In this document: positions 8,795-19,467 of the stretch, piece after piece | Layout: every line of letters begins with the position of its first letter | How positions within the stretch are numbered: position 1 is the first letter of the stretch | Origin: Asaia bogorensis | GTDB taxonomy: Bacteria > Pseudomonadota > Alphaproteobacteria > CACIAM-22H2 | Length of the DNA: 64,000 nucleotides | Assembly (NCBI GenBank): GCA_945901855.1 | Contig: CAMDLT010000006.1 | Span: 1-64,000 of the forward strand | Reading direction: 5' to 3' | The notes under the pieces: model-generated | What the model saw: only the letters and a program-made list of their open reading frames with translations | The model's database searches: none | What the model was told of the DNA's origin: nothing | Translations under genes and position numbers: made by a program

Positions 8795-8879
8795 GTGCAA
8801 ACCGGAATCTTTACATTTCAGAGACTTATCTAGCCCTTGGCGCGAACTCTGCTAGAGTAGCGCGCAAGAAGGGGTTTGG

Positions 8880-9905
8880 ATGTCCGACGGGCGTAAAAAT
8901 CTGACATTGGCGTTGCAGGGCGGGGGCTCGCACGGCGCATTCACGTGGGGCGTGCTCGACCGCCTGCTCGAAGACGACCGGCTGGTCATCGAAGGCATTT
9001 CGGGTACCTCGGCGGGAGCGATGAATGCGGCCATCGTGGTGGCCGGCATGGCCGATGGCGGGGCCGCCGGCGCCAGAGCCTTGCTTGGCCAGTTTTGGGA
9101 GCAGATCGCCGAGGGCGGGCGCTACTCGATTTTCCAGCCCTCGCTGTTCGACCGCATGTTCGGCAATCCCGCCAATCTCGATTTTTCGCCGCTGTACCAG
9201 GGCTTCGATCTGCTCACGCGCACGCTGTCGCCCTACCAGCTCAATCCGCAAGGCACCAATCCGCTGCGCGAGGCTTTGACCAAGCTGATCGATTTCGAAA
9301 AAGTGCGCGCGAGCGAAGGCATCAAGCTGTTCATTTCCACCACCAACGTGCGCACGGGAAAGATTCGGGTTTTCCGCAACCAAGAATTGTCGCCCGAAGT
9401 TCTGCTGGCGTCGGCGTGCCTGCCGCATTTGTTCCAGGCGGTCGAGGTCGAGGGCGAGCATTACTGGGACGGCGGATTCATGGGCAACCCTGCGATGTTT
9501 CCGCTGATCTACAATTGCCGCGCCTCGGACATTCTGCTGGTCGAGATCAACCCGATCCGCATCGAAGAACTGCCGACCACCGCGCGCGGCATCGCAGACC
9601 GCATGAACTCGATCAGTTTCAACGCCACGATGATGCGCGAAATGCGCACGATCGCGTTCGTCACCAAACTGCTCGAGCGCCACCGCCTGACGGGGCGCTC
9701 GGGCCTGCGCCGCATGTTCTTCCACATGGTCCAGGCAGAGGAAGAGATGGCGGCGTTCGGCGTGTCGAGCAAATACAATCTCGACTGGGATTTCCTGTGC
9801 ACGCTGCGCAAACTGGGGCGCGAACGCGCCGACCAGTGGCTTGCCGCGAATTTCGACGTGCTGGGCACCGATTCGTCCGTCGACCTCGAAAAGCTGTTTT
9901 TCTGA
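8880..9905 (+). CDS. Patatin-like phospholipase
   Basis: Serine lipid acyl hydrolase of 341 aa. The Ser-Asp dyad is complete: the oxyanion-hole glycines ALQGGGSHGAF at residues 11-21, the nucleophile elbow GTSAG with S44, and D197 in the YWDGGFMGNP motif. It probably acts on membrane phospholipids or storage granules in the cytoplasm or at the inner membrane; no signal peptide is present. GAAGGGG precedes the ATG. The stop codon shares one base with the start of the CBS-domain gene (TGATG), so the two are likely co-translated. Confidence 0.92.
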   Translation: MSDGRKNLTLALQGGGSHGAFTWGVLDRLLEDDRLVIEGISGTSAGAMNAAIVVAGMADGGAAGARALLGQFWEQIAEGGRYSIFQPSLFDRMFGNPANLDFSPLYQGFDLLTRTLSPYQLNPQGTNPLREALTKLIDFEKVRASEGIKLFISTTNVRTGKIRVFRNQELSPEVLLASACLPHLFQAVEVEGEHYWDGGFMGNPAMFPLIYNCRASDILLVEINPIRIEELPTTARGIADRMNSISFNATMMREMRTIAFVTKLLERHRLTGRSGLRRMFFHMVQAEEEMAAFGVSSKYNLDWDFLCTLRKLGRERADQWLAANFDVLGTDSSVDLEKLFF

Positions 9906-10345
9906 TGATCGAAACCGACCGCACCGTCGTCCCGCACGCCGTTTCCGAACAGAGCCTCGCGACGCTCGAGCCCGGCGCCACGGTCGTCGAGGCCGCGCGC
10001 ATGATGGCGTATTTGCGCATCGGCGCGCTGATGGTGGTCGAGGACGAAAAACTCGTCGGCATCTTCAGCGAGCGCGACGGGCTGACGCGGGTGCTCGCCA
10101 AAGAACTCGATCCCGCGACCACGACGCTGGCCGAGGTGATGACCAAGGACCCGATCACGATCGCCCCCGATACAAGCGTGCAGCAAGCGCTCGACATCAT
10201 GGCGGCCAAGGGCTTTCGCCATCTGCCGGTGCTGGAGGGCGCGCGCATCGTGGCGATCGTCTCGATCCGCGACCTCTACCGCTCGGTCAAAGACCAGATG
10301 GAAACCGACATTCTGCTGCTCGCCGAAACCCTGCTGCAAGGCTGA
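9905..10345 (+). CDS. CBS-domain pair protein
   Basis: A 146-aa protein made almost entirely of two CBS motifs (about residues 14-70 and 78-135), forming one Bateman module. These modules bind adenosyl nucleotides such as AMP, ATP or S-adenosylmethionine and act as stand-alone sensors. Signature pieces are RIGALMVVEDEKLVGIFSERD and GFRHLPVLEGARIVAIVSIRDL, both typical of CBS repeats with the closing SERD/SIRD. It begins inside the patatin stop codon and lies 17 bp before sthA. A regulatory role toward either neighbour is inference only. Confidence 0.9.
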   Translation: MIETDRTVVPHAVSEQSLATLEPGATVVEAARMMAYLRIGALMVVEDEKLVGIFSERDGLTRVLAKELDPATTTLAEVMTKDPITIAPDTSVQQALDIMAAKGFRHLPVLEGARIVAIVSIRDLYRSVKDQMETDILLLAETLLQG

Positions 10346-10362
10346 AAAGCCGGAGACACACG

Positions 10363-11784
10363 ATGACCGCTGCCAACGATTCGAACTACGACTACGATCT
10401 TCTGGTGATGGGCTCGGGACCGGCGGGCCAGCGCGCGGCCATCCAAGCCGCCAAGCTCGGCAAGCGCGTGGCGGTGATCGAACACAAGGCCGTGGTCGGC
10501 GGCGCTTGCATCAATACCGGCACGATCCCGTCCAAGACCTTGCGCGAAGCGGTCATGCACCTCTCGGGCTACCGGGAGCGCAATGTCTACGGCGCTTCGT
10601 ACCAGGTGAAGCAGAACATCACGATGGAAGATCTGCTCTACCGCGCGTCGGCTGTGATCCAGGCCGAGCTCGACGTGGTGCGCCACCAGATGCAGCGCAA
10701 CGGCGTGGAACTGATCGTGGCGGACGCGAAGTTCGCGGGGCCCGAGACGGTCGTGCTCACCGGGCTCGACGGGCGCGGGCGGCGCGAGGTGAAGGCGCGC
10801 TTCGTCGTGATCGCGACGGGCACGGTTGCCACGCGCTCCAAGGCCATTCCCTTCGACGGCCAGAACATCATCATCAGCGACGACATTCTGGGTCTCAAAA
10901 AACTGCCAAAATCGATCTGCGTGATCGGGGCGGGCGTCATCGGCATCGAATATGCGACGATGTTCGCGACCCTCGGCGTGCGCGTGACGGTCGTCGACAA
11001 GCGCGAGCGGCTGCTCGAATTCGTCGACCACGAAATCACCGATATTCTGGTCTACCAGATGCGCAAGCACCGCGTGACCTTGCGCCTCGGCGAGGAGGTC
11101 GAGGGCGTCGACACGGTCGAGGACGAGGAACACGGGCTGCGCGTGCGCGTGAAGCTGCGCTCGGGCAAGCAGATCCTGTCCGAAAAGGCGCTCTATTCGA
11201 TCGGCCGCACGGGCGCGACCGACACGCTCGACCTTGCATCGGCCGGTCTTGAAACCGACGATCGCGGGCGCGTGCGCGTGGATGCGCAGTACCGCACCTC
11301 GGTCCCCAATATTTTTGCGGCCGGCGACGTGATCGGGTTTCCGGCACTCGCCTCGACCTCGATGGAGCAGGGGCGCCTGGCCGCGTGCCACGCGTTTGGC
11401 GCCAAAGCGATTTCGGTGCCCGAACTGTTCCCCTACGGCATCTACACGATCCCCGAAATCTCCACCTGCGGCAAATCCGAAGAAGAGCTTACGCAAGAAG
11501 GCGTCCCTTACGAGATCGGCAAAGCGCGCTACCAGGAGATTGCGCGCGGCGCCATCATCGGCGACAAAATCGGCCTGCTGAAGCTGCTGTTCCATGTCGA
11601 TACGCGCAAGCTGCTGGGCGTGCACATCATCGGCGAGGGCGCGTCCGAACTCATCCATATCGGCCAGGCCGTGATGGCCTTCGACGGTACGGTGGATTAT
11701 TTCGTGCGCACGGTCTTCAACTATCCGACGCTGGCGGAGTGCTACAAAACCGCCGCCTTCGACGGGATCAACCGGTTGGGATGA
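10363..11784 (+). CDS. sthA: Soluble pyridine nucleotide transhydrogenase
   Basis: FAD flavoprotein of 473 aa that moves hydride between NADPH and NAD+, balancing cytoplasmic cofactors. The N-terminal FAD-binding GSGPAGQRAAIQAAKLG and the NAD(P)-binding GAGVIGIEYATMFATLG are visible, then the FAD motif IFAAGDVIGFPAL and a dimerisation domain. The redox segment reads GGACINTGTIPSKTLRE: only the first Cys of the disulfide pair found in lipoamide dehydrogenase is present, the second being Thr. That is the known SthA/UdhA pattern and argues against lipoamide dehydrogenase or glutathione reductase. GGAGA precedes the ATG. Confidence 0.95.
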   Translation: MTAANDSNYDYDLLVMGSGPAGQRAAIQAAKLGKRVAVIEHKAVVGGACINTGTIPSKTLREAVMHLSGYRERNVYGASYQVKQNITMEDLLYRASAVIQAELDVVRHQMQRNGVELIVADAKFAGPETVVLTGLDGRGRREVKARFVVIATGTVATRSKAIPFDGQNIIISDDILGLKKLPKSICVIGAGVIGIEYATMFATLGVRVTVVDKRERLLEFVDHEITDILVYQMRKHRVTLRLGEEVEGVDTVEDEEHGLRVRVKLRSGKQILSEKALYSIGRTGATDTLDLASAGLETDDRGRVRVDAQYRTSVPNIFAAGDVIGFPALASTSMEQGRLAACHAFGAKAISVPELFPYGIYTIPEISTCGKSEEELTQEGVPYEIGKARYQEIARGAIIGDKIGLLKLLFHVDTRKLLGVHIIGEGASELIHIGQAVMAFDGTVDYFVRTVFNYPTLAECYKTAAFDGINRLG

Positions 11785-11835
11785 GGGGCAGCCAACGCCG
11801 TTGCCTCTCCGGCCGCCCCCGCCTATAAACTTCGC

Positions 11836-12102
11836 ATGAACGCTGCACCTGCCGCGGCTCCTGCCGCCATCCCTGCCGACATTGCCAAAATGTCGTTCGA
11901 AGACGCTCTGAAAGAGCTCGAAGAGATCGTGCGCGCGCTCGAACAGGGCAAGGGCAAGCTCGACGAGTCCGTTGCCGCCTACGAGCGCGGTGCGGCACTG
12001 AAGCGCCATTGCGAGGCCAAATTGGCGGAAGCCGGCCAGCGAATCGAACGCATCCAGATTTCCGCCGGGCGCGTGATTGCAGCGCCGTTCGACGCGGTCT
12101 AG
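11836..12102 (+). CDS. xseB: Exodeoxyribonuclease VII small subunit
   Basis: Small subunit (88 aa) of exonuclease VII, which degrades single-stranded DNA to oligonucleotides together with XseA. The core MSFEDALKELEEIVRALEQGKGKLDESVAAYERG is the conserved XseB helical hairpin, preceded by an Ala/Pro-rich leader of 18 residues. xseA is not in the window. It lies 8 bp upstream of ispA, the arrangement common across proteobacteria, where xseB, ispA and dxs are co-transcribed. Confidence 0.95.
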   Translation: MNAAPAAAPAAIPADIAKMSFEDALKELEEIVRALEQGKGKLDESVAAYERGAALKRHCEAKLAEAGQRIERIQISAGRVIAAPFDAV

Positions 12103-12110
12103 CGGGCCCC

Positions 12111-13001
12111 ATGGCCGATTCCGCCGAACAGAAGCTCGCCGCCAACGCCGCGCGCATCGAATTGGCGCTCGAAGCGCTGCTGCCCAAGGGCGAAGGCTTC
12201 GAGGCCGATCTGCATGAAGCCATGCGCTACGCGTGCCTGGGCGGGGGCAAGCGCGTGCGGCCGTTCCTGGTCATGGAAAGCGCCCAACTCTTCGGCGTCG
12301 ACGAAGGCTGCGCGCTGCGCGTCGCGTGCGCGATCGAATTCGTGCATTGCTATTCGCTGGTCCACGACGATCTGCCGGCCATGGACGACGACGATCTGCG
12401 GCGCGGGCGGCCGACCGTCCACAAAGCCTTCGACGAAGCCACCGCCATCCTGGCAGGCGACGCGCTGCTGACGCGCGCGTTTGAAGTGCTGGCCCAGCCT
12501 TTGACGCATGGCGATGCGGGCGTGCGTGCGGAGCTGGTGCTTGCGCTTGCTTTGGCCTCGGGCGCCGAGGGCATGTGCGGCGGCCAGCAGATGGACCTGT
12601 CGGCCGAGGGCCAGGATCTCGATATCGGCGCGATCACGCGCCTGCAGCGCCTGAAGACCGGCGCTTTGATTGCCTTCGCGGCGCAATCGGGCGCCATTTT
12701 GGGCAAAGCGCCGACCGCCTTGCGCCATGCGCTGCTCGCCTATGCGCACGATCTGGGGCTGGCGTTCCAGATCGCCGACGATCTGATCGACGTCGAAGGC
12801 TCGGCCGATGCGGCCGGCAAGGCCACGGGCAAGGACCAGGCGCTCGGCAAGGCGACGTTCGTCTCGATCCTCGGCATCGAGCGCGCGCGCGCCCAGGCGC
12901 TGCTGCTGGCCGAACAGGCCGTGCGCCATCTCGACGCGTTCGACGCGAAGGCGCAAGCGCTGCGCGATCTCGCGCACTGGGTCGTGCGGCGGCAGAATTG
13001 A
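12111..13001 (+). CDS. ispA: Polyprenyl (farnesyl/geranyl) diphosphate synthase
   Basis: Head-to-tail prenyltransferase of 296 aa that extends IPP and DMAPP to farnesyl (or geranyl/geranylgeranyl) diphosphate. The first Asp-rich motif is [15 protein letters not shown] and the second is [10 protein letters not shown]; the substrate-binding [10 protein letters not shown] and the [10 protein letters not shown] motif are also present. Product length depends on residues just before the first motif (HCYSLVHDD); this looks like the short-chain type. The gene lies between xseB and dxs with spacings of about 8 bp, coupling precursor supply to chain elongation. Confidence 0.95.
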   Translation: MADSAEQKLAANAARIELALEALLPKGEGFEADLHEAMRYACLGGGKRVRPFLVMESAQLFGVDEGCALRVACAIEFVHCYSLVHDDLPAMDDDDLRRGRPTVHKAFDEATAILAGDALLTRAFEVLAQPLTHGDAGVRAELVLALALASGAEGMCGGQQMDLSAEGQDLDIGAITRLQRLKTGALIAFAAQSGAILGKAPTALRHALLAYAHDLGLAFQIADDLIDVEGSADAAGKATGKDQALGKATFVSILGIERARAQALLLAEQAVRHLDAFDAKAQALRDLAHWVVRRQN

Positions 13002-13008
13002 TCGCGGC

Positions 13009-14991
13009 ATGAGCGAGCTTGGCCACAATTCGGGGGCGACGCCCTATCTCGACCGTGCGGGCAATCTCGCCGAGTTGCGCCGCATGTCGGCCGACGAGCT
13101 TCGCCATGTCGCGGACGAGCTGCGCCGCGAAACCATCGCGGCCGTCTCGGATACCGGCGGGCATCTGGGGGCGGGGCTTGGCGTGGTCGAGCTCACCGTC
13201 GCCCTGCACCATGTGTTCGACACGCCGAACGACCGACTGATTTGGGATGTCGGCCATCAGGCCTATCCCCATAAAATATTGACCGGCCGCCGCGACCGCA
13301 TCCGCACGCTGCGCCAGGGCGGGGGGCTGTCGGGTTTCACCAAGCGCAGCGAAAGCGAATTCGATCCGTTCGGCGCCGCGCATTCCTCGACCTCGATTTC
13401 GGCGGCCCTTGGCATGGCGGTGGCGCGCGATCTGGTGGGCGACGCAGACGCCGCGCGCCGCCACGCGATCGCGGTCATCGGCGACGGCTCGATGTCGGCG
13501 GGCATGGCCTACGAGGCGATGAACAATGCGGGCGCCATGCGTCGGCGCCTGATCGTGATCCTCAACGACAACGACATGTCGATCGCCCCGCCGACGGGCG
13601 CGATGAGCGCGTATCTCTCGAAGCTCATCTCGTCGAAACCGTTTCTCAATCTGCGCAGTCTCGCGCGCGAAATGGCGAGCCACTTGCCGCGCCCGCTCTA
13701 CCAGGCGGTCGAGCGCGCGGACGAGCTGGCGCGCGGCATCGTGTCGGGCGGGTTCGGGGCAGGCGGGGGCACGCTGTTCGAGCAACTCGGTTTCTATTAT
13801 GTGGGGCCGATCGACGGCCACAATCTCGAGCATTTGCTGCCCGTGCTGCGCAATGTGCGCGATGCCACCGACGAGCGCCCGGTGCTCATCCATGTCGTCA
13901 CGCAAAAAGGCCGCGGCCATCCTTTCCCGGCCGAAGCGGACGACCGCTACCATGCGGTCAACAAGTTCGACCTTGTTGTCGGCGATACGGGCGCGCTCAA
14001 AGCCCAGCCCAAAGCCGCCAAGGCAGCCGCACCCACCTACACTCGGGTTTTTGCCGACGCGTTGATCGCCGAAGCCGCTGTGGACGAGCGCATCGTTGCC
14101 GTGACGGCCGCGATGCCGACGGGAACGGGCCTCGATCTGTTTGCCAAGCGCTTTCCCAAACGCTGCTTCGATGTGGGCATCGCCGAGCAGCACGCGGTGA
14201 CGTTTGCGGCCGGCATGGCGTGCGACGGGTTGAAACCGTTTGTCGCGATCTATTCGACGTTCCTGCAGCGCGGCTACGACCAGCTTGTGCACGATGTGAT
14301 GCTGCAAAAACTGCCGGTGCGTTTTGCGCTCGACCGGGCGGGGCTTGTGGGGGCCGACGGCGCCACGCATGCGGGCGCCTACGATTTGGCCTATCTCGGC
14401 TGCCTGCCCGACATGGTGGTGATGGCGCCGTCCGACGAGGCGGAGCTGGCGCATATGGTGGCAACGTGCGCTGCCTACGATGCTGGGCCCACGGCCGTGC
14501 GTTTCCCGCGCGGCGAGGGGACTGGCGTCGCCGTGCCCGCGCGCGCCGAGATCCTGCCGATCGGCAAGGGGCGCATCGTGCGCGAGGGCGGCAAGGTGGC
14601 GCTTTTGTGCCTGGGTACGCGGCTTGGCGAATGCGCAAAGGCGGCCGACCAACTGGCCGGGCGCGGCCTTGCGACCACCATTGCTGATATGCGGTTTTTG
14701 AAACCGCTCGATCTCGATCTGATATTGCGGCTCGCGCGCGAACACGAAGTGCTGCTGACCGTCGAAGAAGGTTCGATGGGCGGGTTTGGTGCGGCCGTTT
14801 TGCATGCACTTGCCCACGCAGGCGCGCTCGATCGTGGCCTTAAGATCCGCACGCTGACTCTGCCCGACCGTTTGATCGACCACGACACGCAAGAACGCCA
14901 GTATGCGCAAGCGGGCCTTGATGCGGCGGCGATCGCGAACGCGGCCCTCGCGGCGCTGGGCGTGGCTTCGGACAGCGCCCAGCGCGCGTGA
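13009..14991 (+). CDS. dxs: 1-deoxy-D-xylulose-5-phosphate synthase
   Basis: Thiamine-diphosphate enzyme of 660 aa joining pyruvate and glyceraldehyde 3-phosphate to DXP, the first step of the MEP isoprenoid route and a precursor for thiamine and PLP. Landmarks are [17 protein letters not shown], the ThDP/Mg motif [18 protein letters not shown] ending in NDNDMSI, the Pyr-domain [17 protein letters not shown] with the cofactor-activating Glu, and [15 protein letters not shown]. The N-terminus [16 protein letters not shown] is a typical alphaproteobacterial leader. The 3' end overlaps tlyA by 4 bp (GTGA). Confidence 0.97.
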   Translation: MSELGHNSGATPYLDRAGNLAELRRMSADELRHVADELRRETIAAVSDTGGHLGAGLGVVELTVALHHVFDTPNDRLIWDVGHQAYPHKILTGRRDRIRTLRQGGGLSGFTKRSESEFDPFGAAHSSTSISAALGMAVARDLVGDADAARRHAIAVIGDGSMSAGMAYEAMNNAGAMRRRLIVILNDNDMSIAPPTGAMSAYLSKLISSKPFLNLRSLAREMASHLPRPLYQAVERADELARGIVSGGFGAGGGTLFEQLGFYYVGPIDGHNLEHLLPVLRNVRDATDERPVLIHVVTQKGRGHPFPAEADDRYHAVNKFDLVVGDTGALKAQPKAAKAAAPTYTRVFADALIAEAAVDERIVAVTAAMPTGTGLDLFAKRFPKRCFDVGIAEQHAVTFAAGMACDGLKPFVAIYSTFLQRGYDQLVHDVMLQKLPVRFALDRAGLVGADGATHAGAYDLAYLGCLPDMVVMAPSDEAELAHMVATCAAYDAGPTAVRFPRGEGTGVAVPARAEILPIGKGRIVREGGKVALLCLGTRLGECAKAADQLAGRGLATTIADMRFLKPLDLDLILRLAREHEVLLTVEEGSMGGFGAAVLHALAHAGALDRGLKIRTLTLPDRLIDHDTQERQYAQAGLDAAAIANAALAALGVASDSAQRA

Positions 14992-15725
14992 GCAAAAAGC
15001 GCCTCGACCAGTTGCTTGTCGAGCGCGGCTTGGCCGAAAGCCGCGCCAAGGCGCAGGCGATCGTTCTGGCGGGCCAAGTCTTTTCGGGCGAACGGCGGCT
15101 CGACAAGCCGGGCACGCCCACGCCAGAAGACATGGCGATCGAAATACGCGGCCAGCCGCATCCCTGGGTCAGTCGCGGCGGCGTCAAACTCGCCCATGCG
15201 CTCGCGCATTTTGGCATCGATCCGTCCGGCCTCGTTGCGATCGACGTGGGGGCTTCGACCGGCGGCTTTACCGACGTGCTGTTGAACAAGGGCGCCGCCA
15301 GGGTCTATGCGGTCGATGTCGGGCACGGGCAATTGGCGTGGAAGCTGCGCGGCGATGCGCGCGTGGTCGTGCTCGAAAAAACCAACGCACGCCATCTCGA
15401 TTCGAGCCACGTGCCCGAACCCGTCGATATGGTCGTGTGCGATGCGAGCTTCATCGGGCTCGAAACCGTGCTGCCCGCCGCGTTGCGTCTCGCCAAGCCG
15501 GGCGCGGCGCTGGTGGCGTTGATCAAGCCGCAATTCGAAGTGGGGCCGGCGCGCGTGGGCAAAGGCGGGGTCGTGCGCGATGCGGCCTTGCACGACGAAG
15601 TGTGCGAGCGCATCGCCGCGTGGCTGCCGTCGCAAAATTTTTCGGTGCTCGGCATCGAACCGAGCCCTATTTTGGGACCCGAGGGCAACCGCGAGTTTCT
15701 GGTCGCCGCACGCAAAAGCGCCTAG
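14988..15725 (+). CDS. tlyA: TlyA family rRNA 2'-O-methyltransferase / hemolysin-like protein
   Basis: Protein of 245 aa with an N-terminal S4 RNA-binding domain ([21 protein letters not shown]..) and an FtsJ-type SAM methyltransferase domain with the binding motif [16 protein letters not shown] and the catalytic-region [13 protein letters not shown] and [10 protein letters not shown]. Characterised TlyA proteins methylate ribose hydroxyls in 16S and 23S rRNA, while some members are reported as hemolysins; I favour the rRNA role. The start is GTG, overlapping the dxs stop. The stop codon overlaps the nupC stop on the other strand. Confidence 0.93.
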   Translation: MSKKRLDQLLVERGLAESRAKAQAIVLAGQVFSGERRLDKPGTPTPEDMAIEIRGQPHPWVSRGGVKLAHALAHFGIDPSGLVAIDVGASTGGFTDVLLNKGAARVYAVDVGHGQLAWKLRGDARVVVLEKTNARHLDSSHVPEPVDMVVCDASFIGLETVLPAALRLAKPGAALVALIKPQFEVGPARVGKGGVVRDAALHDEVCERIAAWLPSQNFSVLGIEPSPILGPEGNREFLVAARKSA

Positions 15726-16972
15726 ACGAGCGCGCCCACAAGTGCCCCCATGAAGCACGTGGCGAGCGTGCCTGCGACCAGAGATTTCAAGCCGAGATCG
15801 ACGATTTCGGCGCGCCGTTCCGGCGCCATCGTCGCAAGTCCGCCGATCATGATGCCAAGCGAGCCGAAATTGGCGAAGCCGCACATCGCATAGACCAGGA
15901 TCAGGCGCGCGCGTTCGCCAAGCGCATCGTGGGGCGTTGCGGCCAATTGCACGTAGGCGACAAATTCGTTGAGCACCGTTTTGACGCCCATCAGGCGCCC
16001 GGCCGTTTGCGCCTCGGCCCACGGGATGCCCATCAGCCAGCAGACCGGCGCCATGGCCCAGCCCAGCATGCGCTCGAGCGTAAGCTTGGCGCCGAAGATT
16101 TCCGGCAGCAACCCAAGCGCCGCGTCGGCAAGGGCCACCAACGCGATCAGCACGACCAGCATCGCCACGATATTGAGCAGCAATTCGAGGCCCGCCGCGG
16201 TGCCTCTGGCGATCGCGTCCATGTTGCTTTGCGTGTCGGCCTTGCCGATGACGTATGTCGCTGCCGCTTCGCTCGCTTGCGTTTCGGGCACCATCAGCCG
16301 CGCGATCAGGATCGTGACCGGCGCCGACAAAAGCGAGGCCACCAGAATATGGCCGAACGCGTCGGGCACCAGCGATCCCACGATCGTCGCGTAGAGCACC
16401 ATGACCGTGCCCGCGATCGAGGCCATGCCGCCGACCATCACCACGAACATTTCGCTGCGCGTCAGTTTGGCAAGATAAGGCCGGATAAACAAAGGTGCTT
16501 CGACCATGCCCACAAAGACGTTGGCGGCGGTCGACAGGCCGACCGCACCGCCCACGCCCATTGTGCGTCGGAGTACTGCCGCGAGCGCGCGCACGACCGC
16601 TTGCAAGACGCCCCAATGGAACAGCAGGCTGGTGAGCGCGGAGACAACGAGGACGAGCGGCAGCGCTTGCAAGGCCAGCACAAACGCGCCGCCCGGCGAA
16701 TTTTCGGCAAAGGGCAGCGGGCCGCCGCCAAGATAGCCGAACACAAACGACGTGCCCGCGCGCGTCGCATCGGCAACCGCCTGCACGGGCACGTTCAGCA
16801 AGCCCAGCGTCTGCGCGGCGAAAGGCAGTTTCAAAAACAGCAAGGCTGCGGCGACGCTGACGCCAAGGCCGATCGCGGCCTGACGCCAGACGATCGCGCG
16901 ACGGTTTTCGGACAGCGCGGCCGCGACCGCCAGCAGCGCCAACACGCCCAAGACGGCTTGCAGGCGTTCCAT
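15722..16972 (-). CDS. NupC-type concentrative nucleoside transporter
   Basis: Integral membrane importer of 416 aa of the CNT family (Nucleos_tra2), using proton or sodium gradients to take up nucleosides. Family signatures include the NVFVGMVEAPLFIRPYL segment, which holds substrate-binding residues, MASIAGTVMVLYATIVG, the KTVLNEFVAYVQL sodium/nucleoside loop and the CGFANFGSLGIMIGGL motif near the C-terminus. About ten hydrophobic segments are visible. It is the last gene of the fabI-aroC-membrane-protein-nupC run, 8 bp after its predecessor, and ends tail to tail with tlyA with a 3-bp overlap. Confidence 0.94.
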   Translation of the reverse strand: MERLQAVLGVLALLAVAAALSENRRAIVWRQAAIGLGVSVAAALLFLKLPFAAQTLGLLNVPVQAVADATRAGTSFVFGYLGGGPLPFAENSPGGAFVLALQALPLVLVVSALTSLLFHWGVLQAVVRALAAVLRRTMGVGGAVGLSTAANVFVGMVEAPLFIRPYLAKLTRSEMFVVMVGGMASIAGTVMVLYATIVGSLVPDAFGHILVASLLSAPVTILIARLMVPETQASEAAATYVIGKADTQSNMDAIARGTAAGLELLLNIVAMLVVLIALVALADAALGLLPEIFGAKLTLERMLGWAMAPVCWLMGIPWAEAQTAGRLMGVKTVLNEFVAYVQLAATPHDALGERARLILVYAMCGFANFGSLGIMIGGLATMAPERRAEIVDLGLKSLVAGTLATCFMGALVGALV

Positions 16973-16979
16973 GGCAGGT

Positions 16980-17558
16980 CTAGCGCGCTTCTTCGGGCGG
17001 CCAGAATTGGCGCACGGCGTCGAGGATCGTGCGCGCGTTGGCGTCGAGCGAGGCCGCCAGGATCGAGATCACGGGCGACAGGCCGCCGCGCTTGACGATC
17101 GGGTCGCCCATCCAGCGCTGGCCCAATTTGAGGCCGACAAAAATCTCGGGGTCGAGCGCGATATCGATGCGCCCGCCGCCGAGCGCGCGAAAACCCGTGG
17201 CGATTCGTACCTCGCCGATGCTAGCCCACGGAATGATCGCATCGGCGACGCCCGGCAGCGACAGCCCGGCGCGCTCGACGATCAGTTTGGGGCTGTCGTC
17301 GCGGAATTTCTGGCCCGTTTGCACGCCGTACCAGGCGGCCACCGCCAGCAGGATCAAAGCGCCGACCATCGCATCGCCCTCGCGCCATGCGGTCCATACC
17401 ACGGCGACGGCAAAGCCAAAAATGATCGAACCCGCGAGCAGCCCAAGGCCCGCATGGCGCCGCGAGCGGCGCACGACCAGCAGCGGCAGTTTGACTTTGC
17501 CGAGCGCCGCAGCGGCCAAAGCGGCGGCTGCCTGGCGTTTGTCGGCGGCGGCGGTCAT
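16980..17558 (-). CDS. Membrane protein with PH-like domain, function unknown
   Basis: A 192-aa protein with an Ala-rich basic N-terminus, two adjacent hydrophobic segments (about residues 38-55 and 62-78), then a soluble region beginning [31 protein letters not shown]. The strand pattern and the W-x-x-I motif resemble the bacterial PH-like domains of small membrane proteins such as the STM3941-type family. No catalytic residues can be identified. It starts within the aroC stop codon (ATGA) and is followed 8 bp later by nupC, so it is co-transcribed with both. Confidence 0.75.
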   Translation of the reverse strand: MTAAADKRQAAAALAAAALGKVKLPLLVVRRSRRHAGLGLLAGSIIFGFAVAVVWTAWREGDAMVGALILLAVAAWYGVQTGQKFRDDSPKLIVERAGLSLPGVADAIIPWASIGEVRIATGFRALGGGRIDIALDPEIFVGLKLGQRWMGDPIVKRGGLSPVISILAASLDANARTILDAVRQFWPPEEAR

Positions 17559-18628
17559 GGGCCGACTTGGCCGCGATGGCGCAATTTGTGGTCGGCCAGC
17601 ACGCACGCCATCATCGCTTCGCCCACCGGAACCGCGCGCAAACCCACGCACGGATCGTGGCGGCCTTTGGTGACGATTTCGGCGTCGCTGCCGTCGGTTT
17701 TGATCGTGCGGCGCGCCGACAGGATCGAGCTTGTCGGCTTGACCGCAAACCGCACCACGACGGGTTGCCCCGTTGAAATGCCGCCCAGAATGCCGCCCGC
17801 ATGGTTCGACAGAAAGTTGGGTCCGTCGTTGCCCGCGCGCATTTCGTCGGCATTGTCCTCGCCCGACAAAAGTGCGGCTGCAAACCCGTCGCCGATTTCC
17901 ACGCCCTTCACGGCGTTGATGCCCATCATGGCCGAGGCAAGGTCGCTGTCGAGTTTGCCGTAGAGCGGCGCGCCCCAGCCCGGCGGCACGCCCTCGGCGA
18001 CAATCTCGATCACCGCGCCGATCGACGAGCCCGCTTTGCGCGTGGCATCGAGCAGCGTTTCCCATTCCTGGGCCGCAACGGGATCGGGGCACCAGAACGG
18101 ATTCTTCGCGGTTTCGGCCCAATCGAAGCGGCTGCGGTCGATCTTGCTCGCGCCGATCTGCACGACCGCGCCGCGAATGACGATGCCGTCGCCCAGAATT
18201 TTGCGTGCGACAGCGCCCGCCGCCACGCGGCTTGCCGTTTCGCGCGCCGACGAACGTCCGCCGCCGCGATAGTCGCGAATGCCGTATTTGGTCCAGTACG
18301 TGTAGTCGGCGTGGCCCGGCCGGAACGTCGCCGCGATTTCCGAATAGTCCTTGGAGCGCTGGTCTTCGTTGCGGATCATCAGCGACACGGGCGTGCCGGT
18401 CGTCTGGCCGTCGAACACGCCCGACAGGATTTCGACCTGGTCGGGCTCGCGGCGCTGCGTGACGAAGCGCGACGTTCCGGGCTTGCGAAGATCCAGAAAG
18501 CGTTGGATCGACGCAGCGTCCAGCGCCAAGCGCGGCGGCACGCCGTCGACGACCACGCCGATGGCTGGTCCGTGGCTCTCCCCCCACGTGGTGAAGCGGA
18601 AGAGCGTTCCGAAAGAGTTCGCGCTCAT
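17555..18628 (-). CDS. aroC: Chorismate synthase
   Basis: Catalyses the last step of the shikimate pathway, 5-enolpyruvylshikimate 3-phosphate to chorismate, with reduced FMN. The 357-aa product opens [20 protein letters not shown], carries the family signatures [29 protein letters not shown] and [19 protein letters not shown], and ends [21 protein letters not shown]. All flavin and substrate-binding regions look intact. It overlaps fabI by 4 bp and the downstream membrane-protein gene by 4 bp. Confidence 0.97.
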   Translation of the reverse strand: MSANSFGTLFRFTTWGESHGPAIGVVVDGVPPRLALDAASIQRFLDLRKPGTSRFVTQRREPDQVEILSGVFDGQTTGTPVSLMIRNEDQRSKDYSEIAATFRPGHADYTYWTKYGIRDYRGGGRSSARETASRVAAGAVARKILGDGIVIRGAVVQIGASKIDRSRFDWAETAKNPFWCPDPVAAQEWETLLDATRKAGSSIGAVIEIVAEGVPPGWGAPLYGKLDSDLASAMMGINAVKGVEIGDGFAAALLSGEDNADEMRAGNDGPNFLSNHAGGILGGISTGQPVVVRFAVKPTSSILSARRTIKTDGSDAEIVTKGRHDPCVGLRAVPVGEAMMACVLADHKLRHRGQVGP

Positions 18629-19467
18629 CCGCCCTTGTTCTTGAAGCCGGACAGCAGCTCGGCGATTTCGCCCGCCGACTCGGTCGCCATCATGCCGACC
18701 ACATGGTAGCCGTTGTCGACATGCAGCGTTTCGCCGGTAACGCCCGCACCCAAGTCCGACAGAAAATAGAGCGCGGAATTGCCGACCTCGTCGATCGTCA
18801 CCGACCGGCGCATCGGCGCGTTGAGCTCGTTCCATTTCAAAATGTAGCGGAAGTCGCCGATCCCGGACGCCGCCAGCGTCTTGATCGGGCCGGCCGAAAT
18901 CGCGTTGACGCGAACGTTTTTGGGGCCAAGGTCGGCCGCAAGATACCGCACCGACGCTTCGAGTGCGGCCTTCGCCACGCCCATGACGTTGTAGTGCGGC
19001 GTCACGCGTTCGGCCCCGATATAGGTGAGCGTCACCAGCGAGCCGCCATTGGGCATCATCGGCAGCGCGCGGCGGCACACGTCGGTGAAGGAGAAGCACG
19101 AAATATCCATCGTATTGAGGAAGTTTTCGCGCGTCGTGTCGACGTAATGGCCTTTGAGCTGGTCCTTGTCGGAATAGGCGATCGCGTGCACGACAAAATC
19201 GAGCGTGCCCCAGTCGGCTGCAAGACTTGCAAACGCCGCGTCCAGCGAGGCCGAGTTGGTGACGTCGGCTTCCAGCAGGCGGGTCGAACCGACTTGTTCT
19301 GCCAACGGGCGTACGCGCTTTTCGAGCGCTTCGCCCTGATAGGTGAACGCGAGTTGGGCACCTTGCGCTGCGAGGGCTTTGGCGATGCCCCATGCGATCG
19401 AGCGATCGTTAGCAACGCCCATGATCAGGCCGCGTTTGTCCGCCATGAGGCCATACGATTGATTCAT
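18625..19467 (-). CDS. fabI: Enoyl-[acyl-carrier-protein] reductase (NADH)
   Basis: Reduces trans-2-enoyl-ACP in the last step of each fatty-acid elongation cycle; the target of triclosan. The 280-aa short-chain dehydrogenase fold shows the FabI-specific nucleotide motif [34 protein letters not shown], and the catalytic Tyr-x6-Lys in [19 protein letters not shown], then [16 protein letters not shown]. An alternative start at residue 8 (MADKRG) would also fit the family. It leads a reverse-strand run with aroC, a membrane protein and nupC, all overlapping or closely spaced. Confidence 0.96.
   Translation of the reverse strand: MNQSYGLMADKRGLIMGVANDRSIAWGIAKALAAQGAQLAFTYQGEALEKRVRPLAEQVGSTRLLEADVTNSASLDAAFASLAADWGTLDFVVHAIAYSDKDQLKGHYVDTTRENFLNTMDISCFSFTDVCRRALPMMPNGGSLVTLTYIGAERVTPHYNVMGVAKAALEASVRYLAADLGPKNVRVNAISAGPIKTLAASGIGDFRYILKWNELNAPMRRSVTIDEVGNSALYFLSDLGAGVTGETLHVDNGYHVVGMMATESAGEIAELLSGFKNKGG

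Noticed and set aside
10276-12009. 577-codon reverse frame opposite sthA
   Set aside because: It mirrors the sthA codons and has no start signal or domain, while SthA motifs are complete.
12634-14910. 758-codon reverse frame opposite ispA and dxs
   Set aside because: Composition is that of an antisense shadow; ispA and dxs are unmistakable on the + strand.
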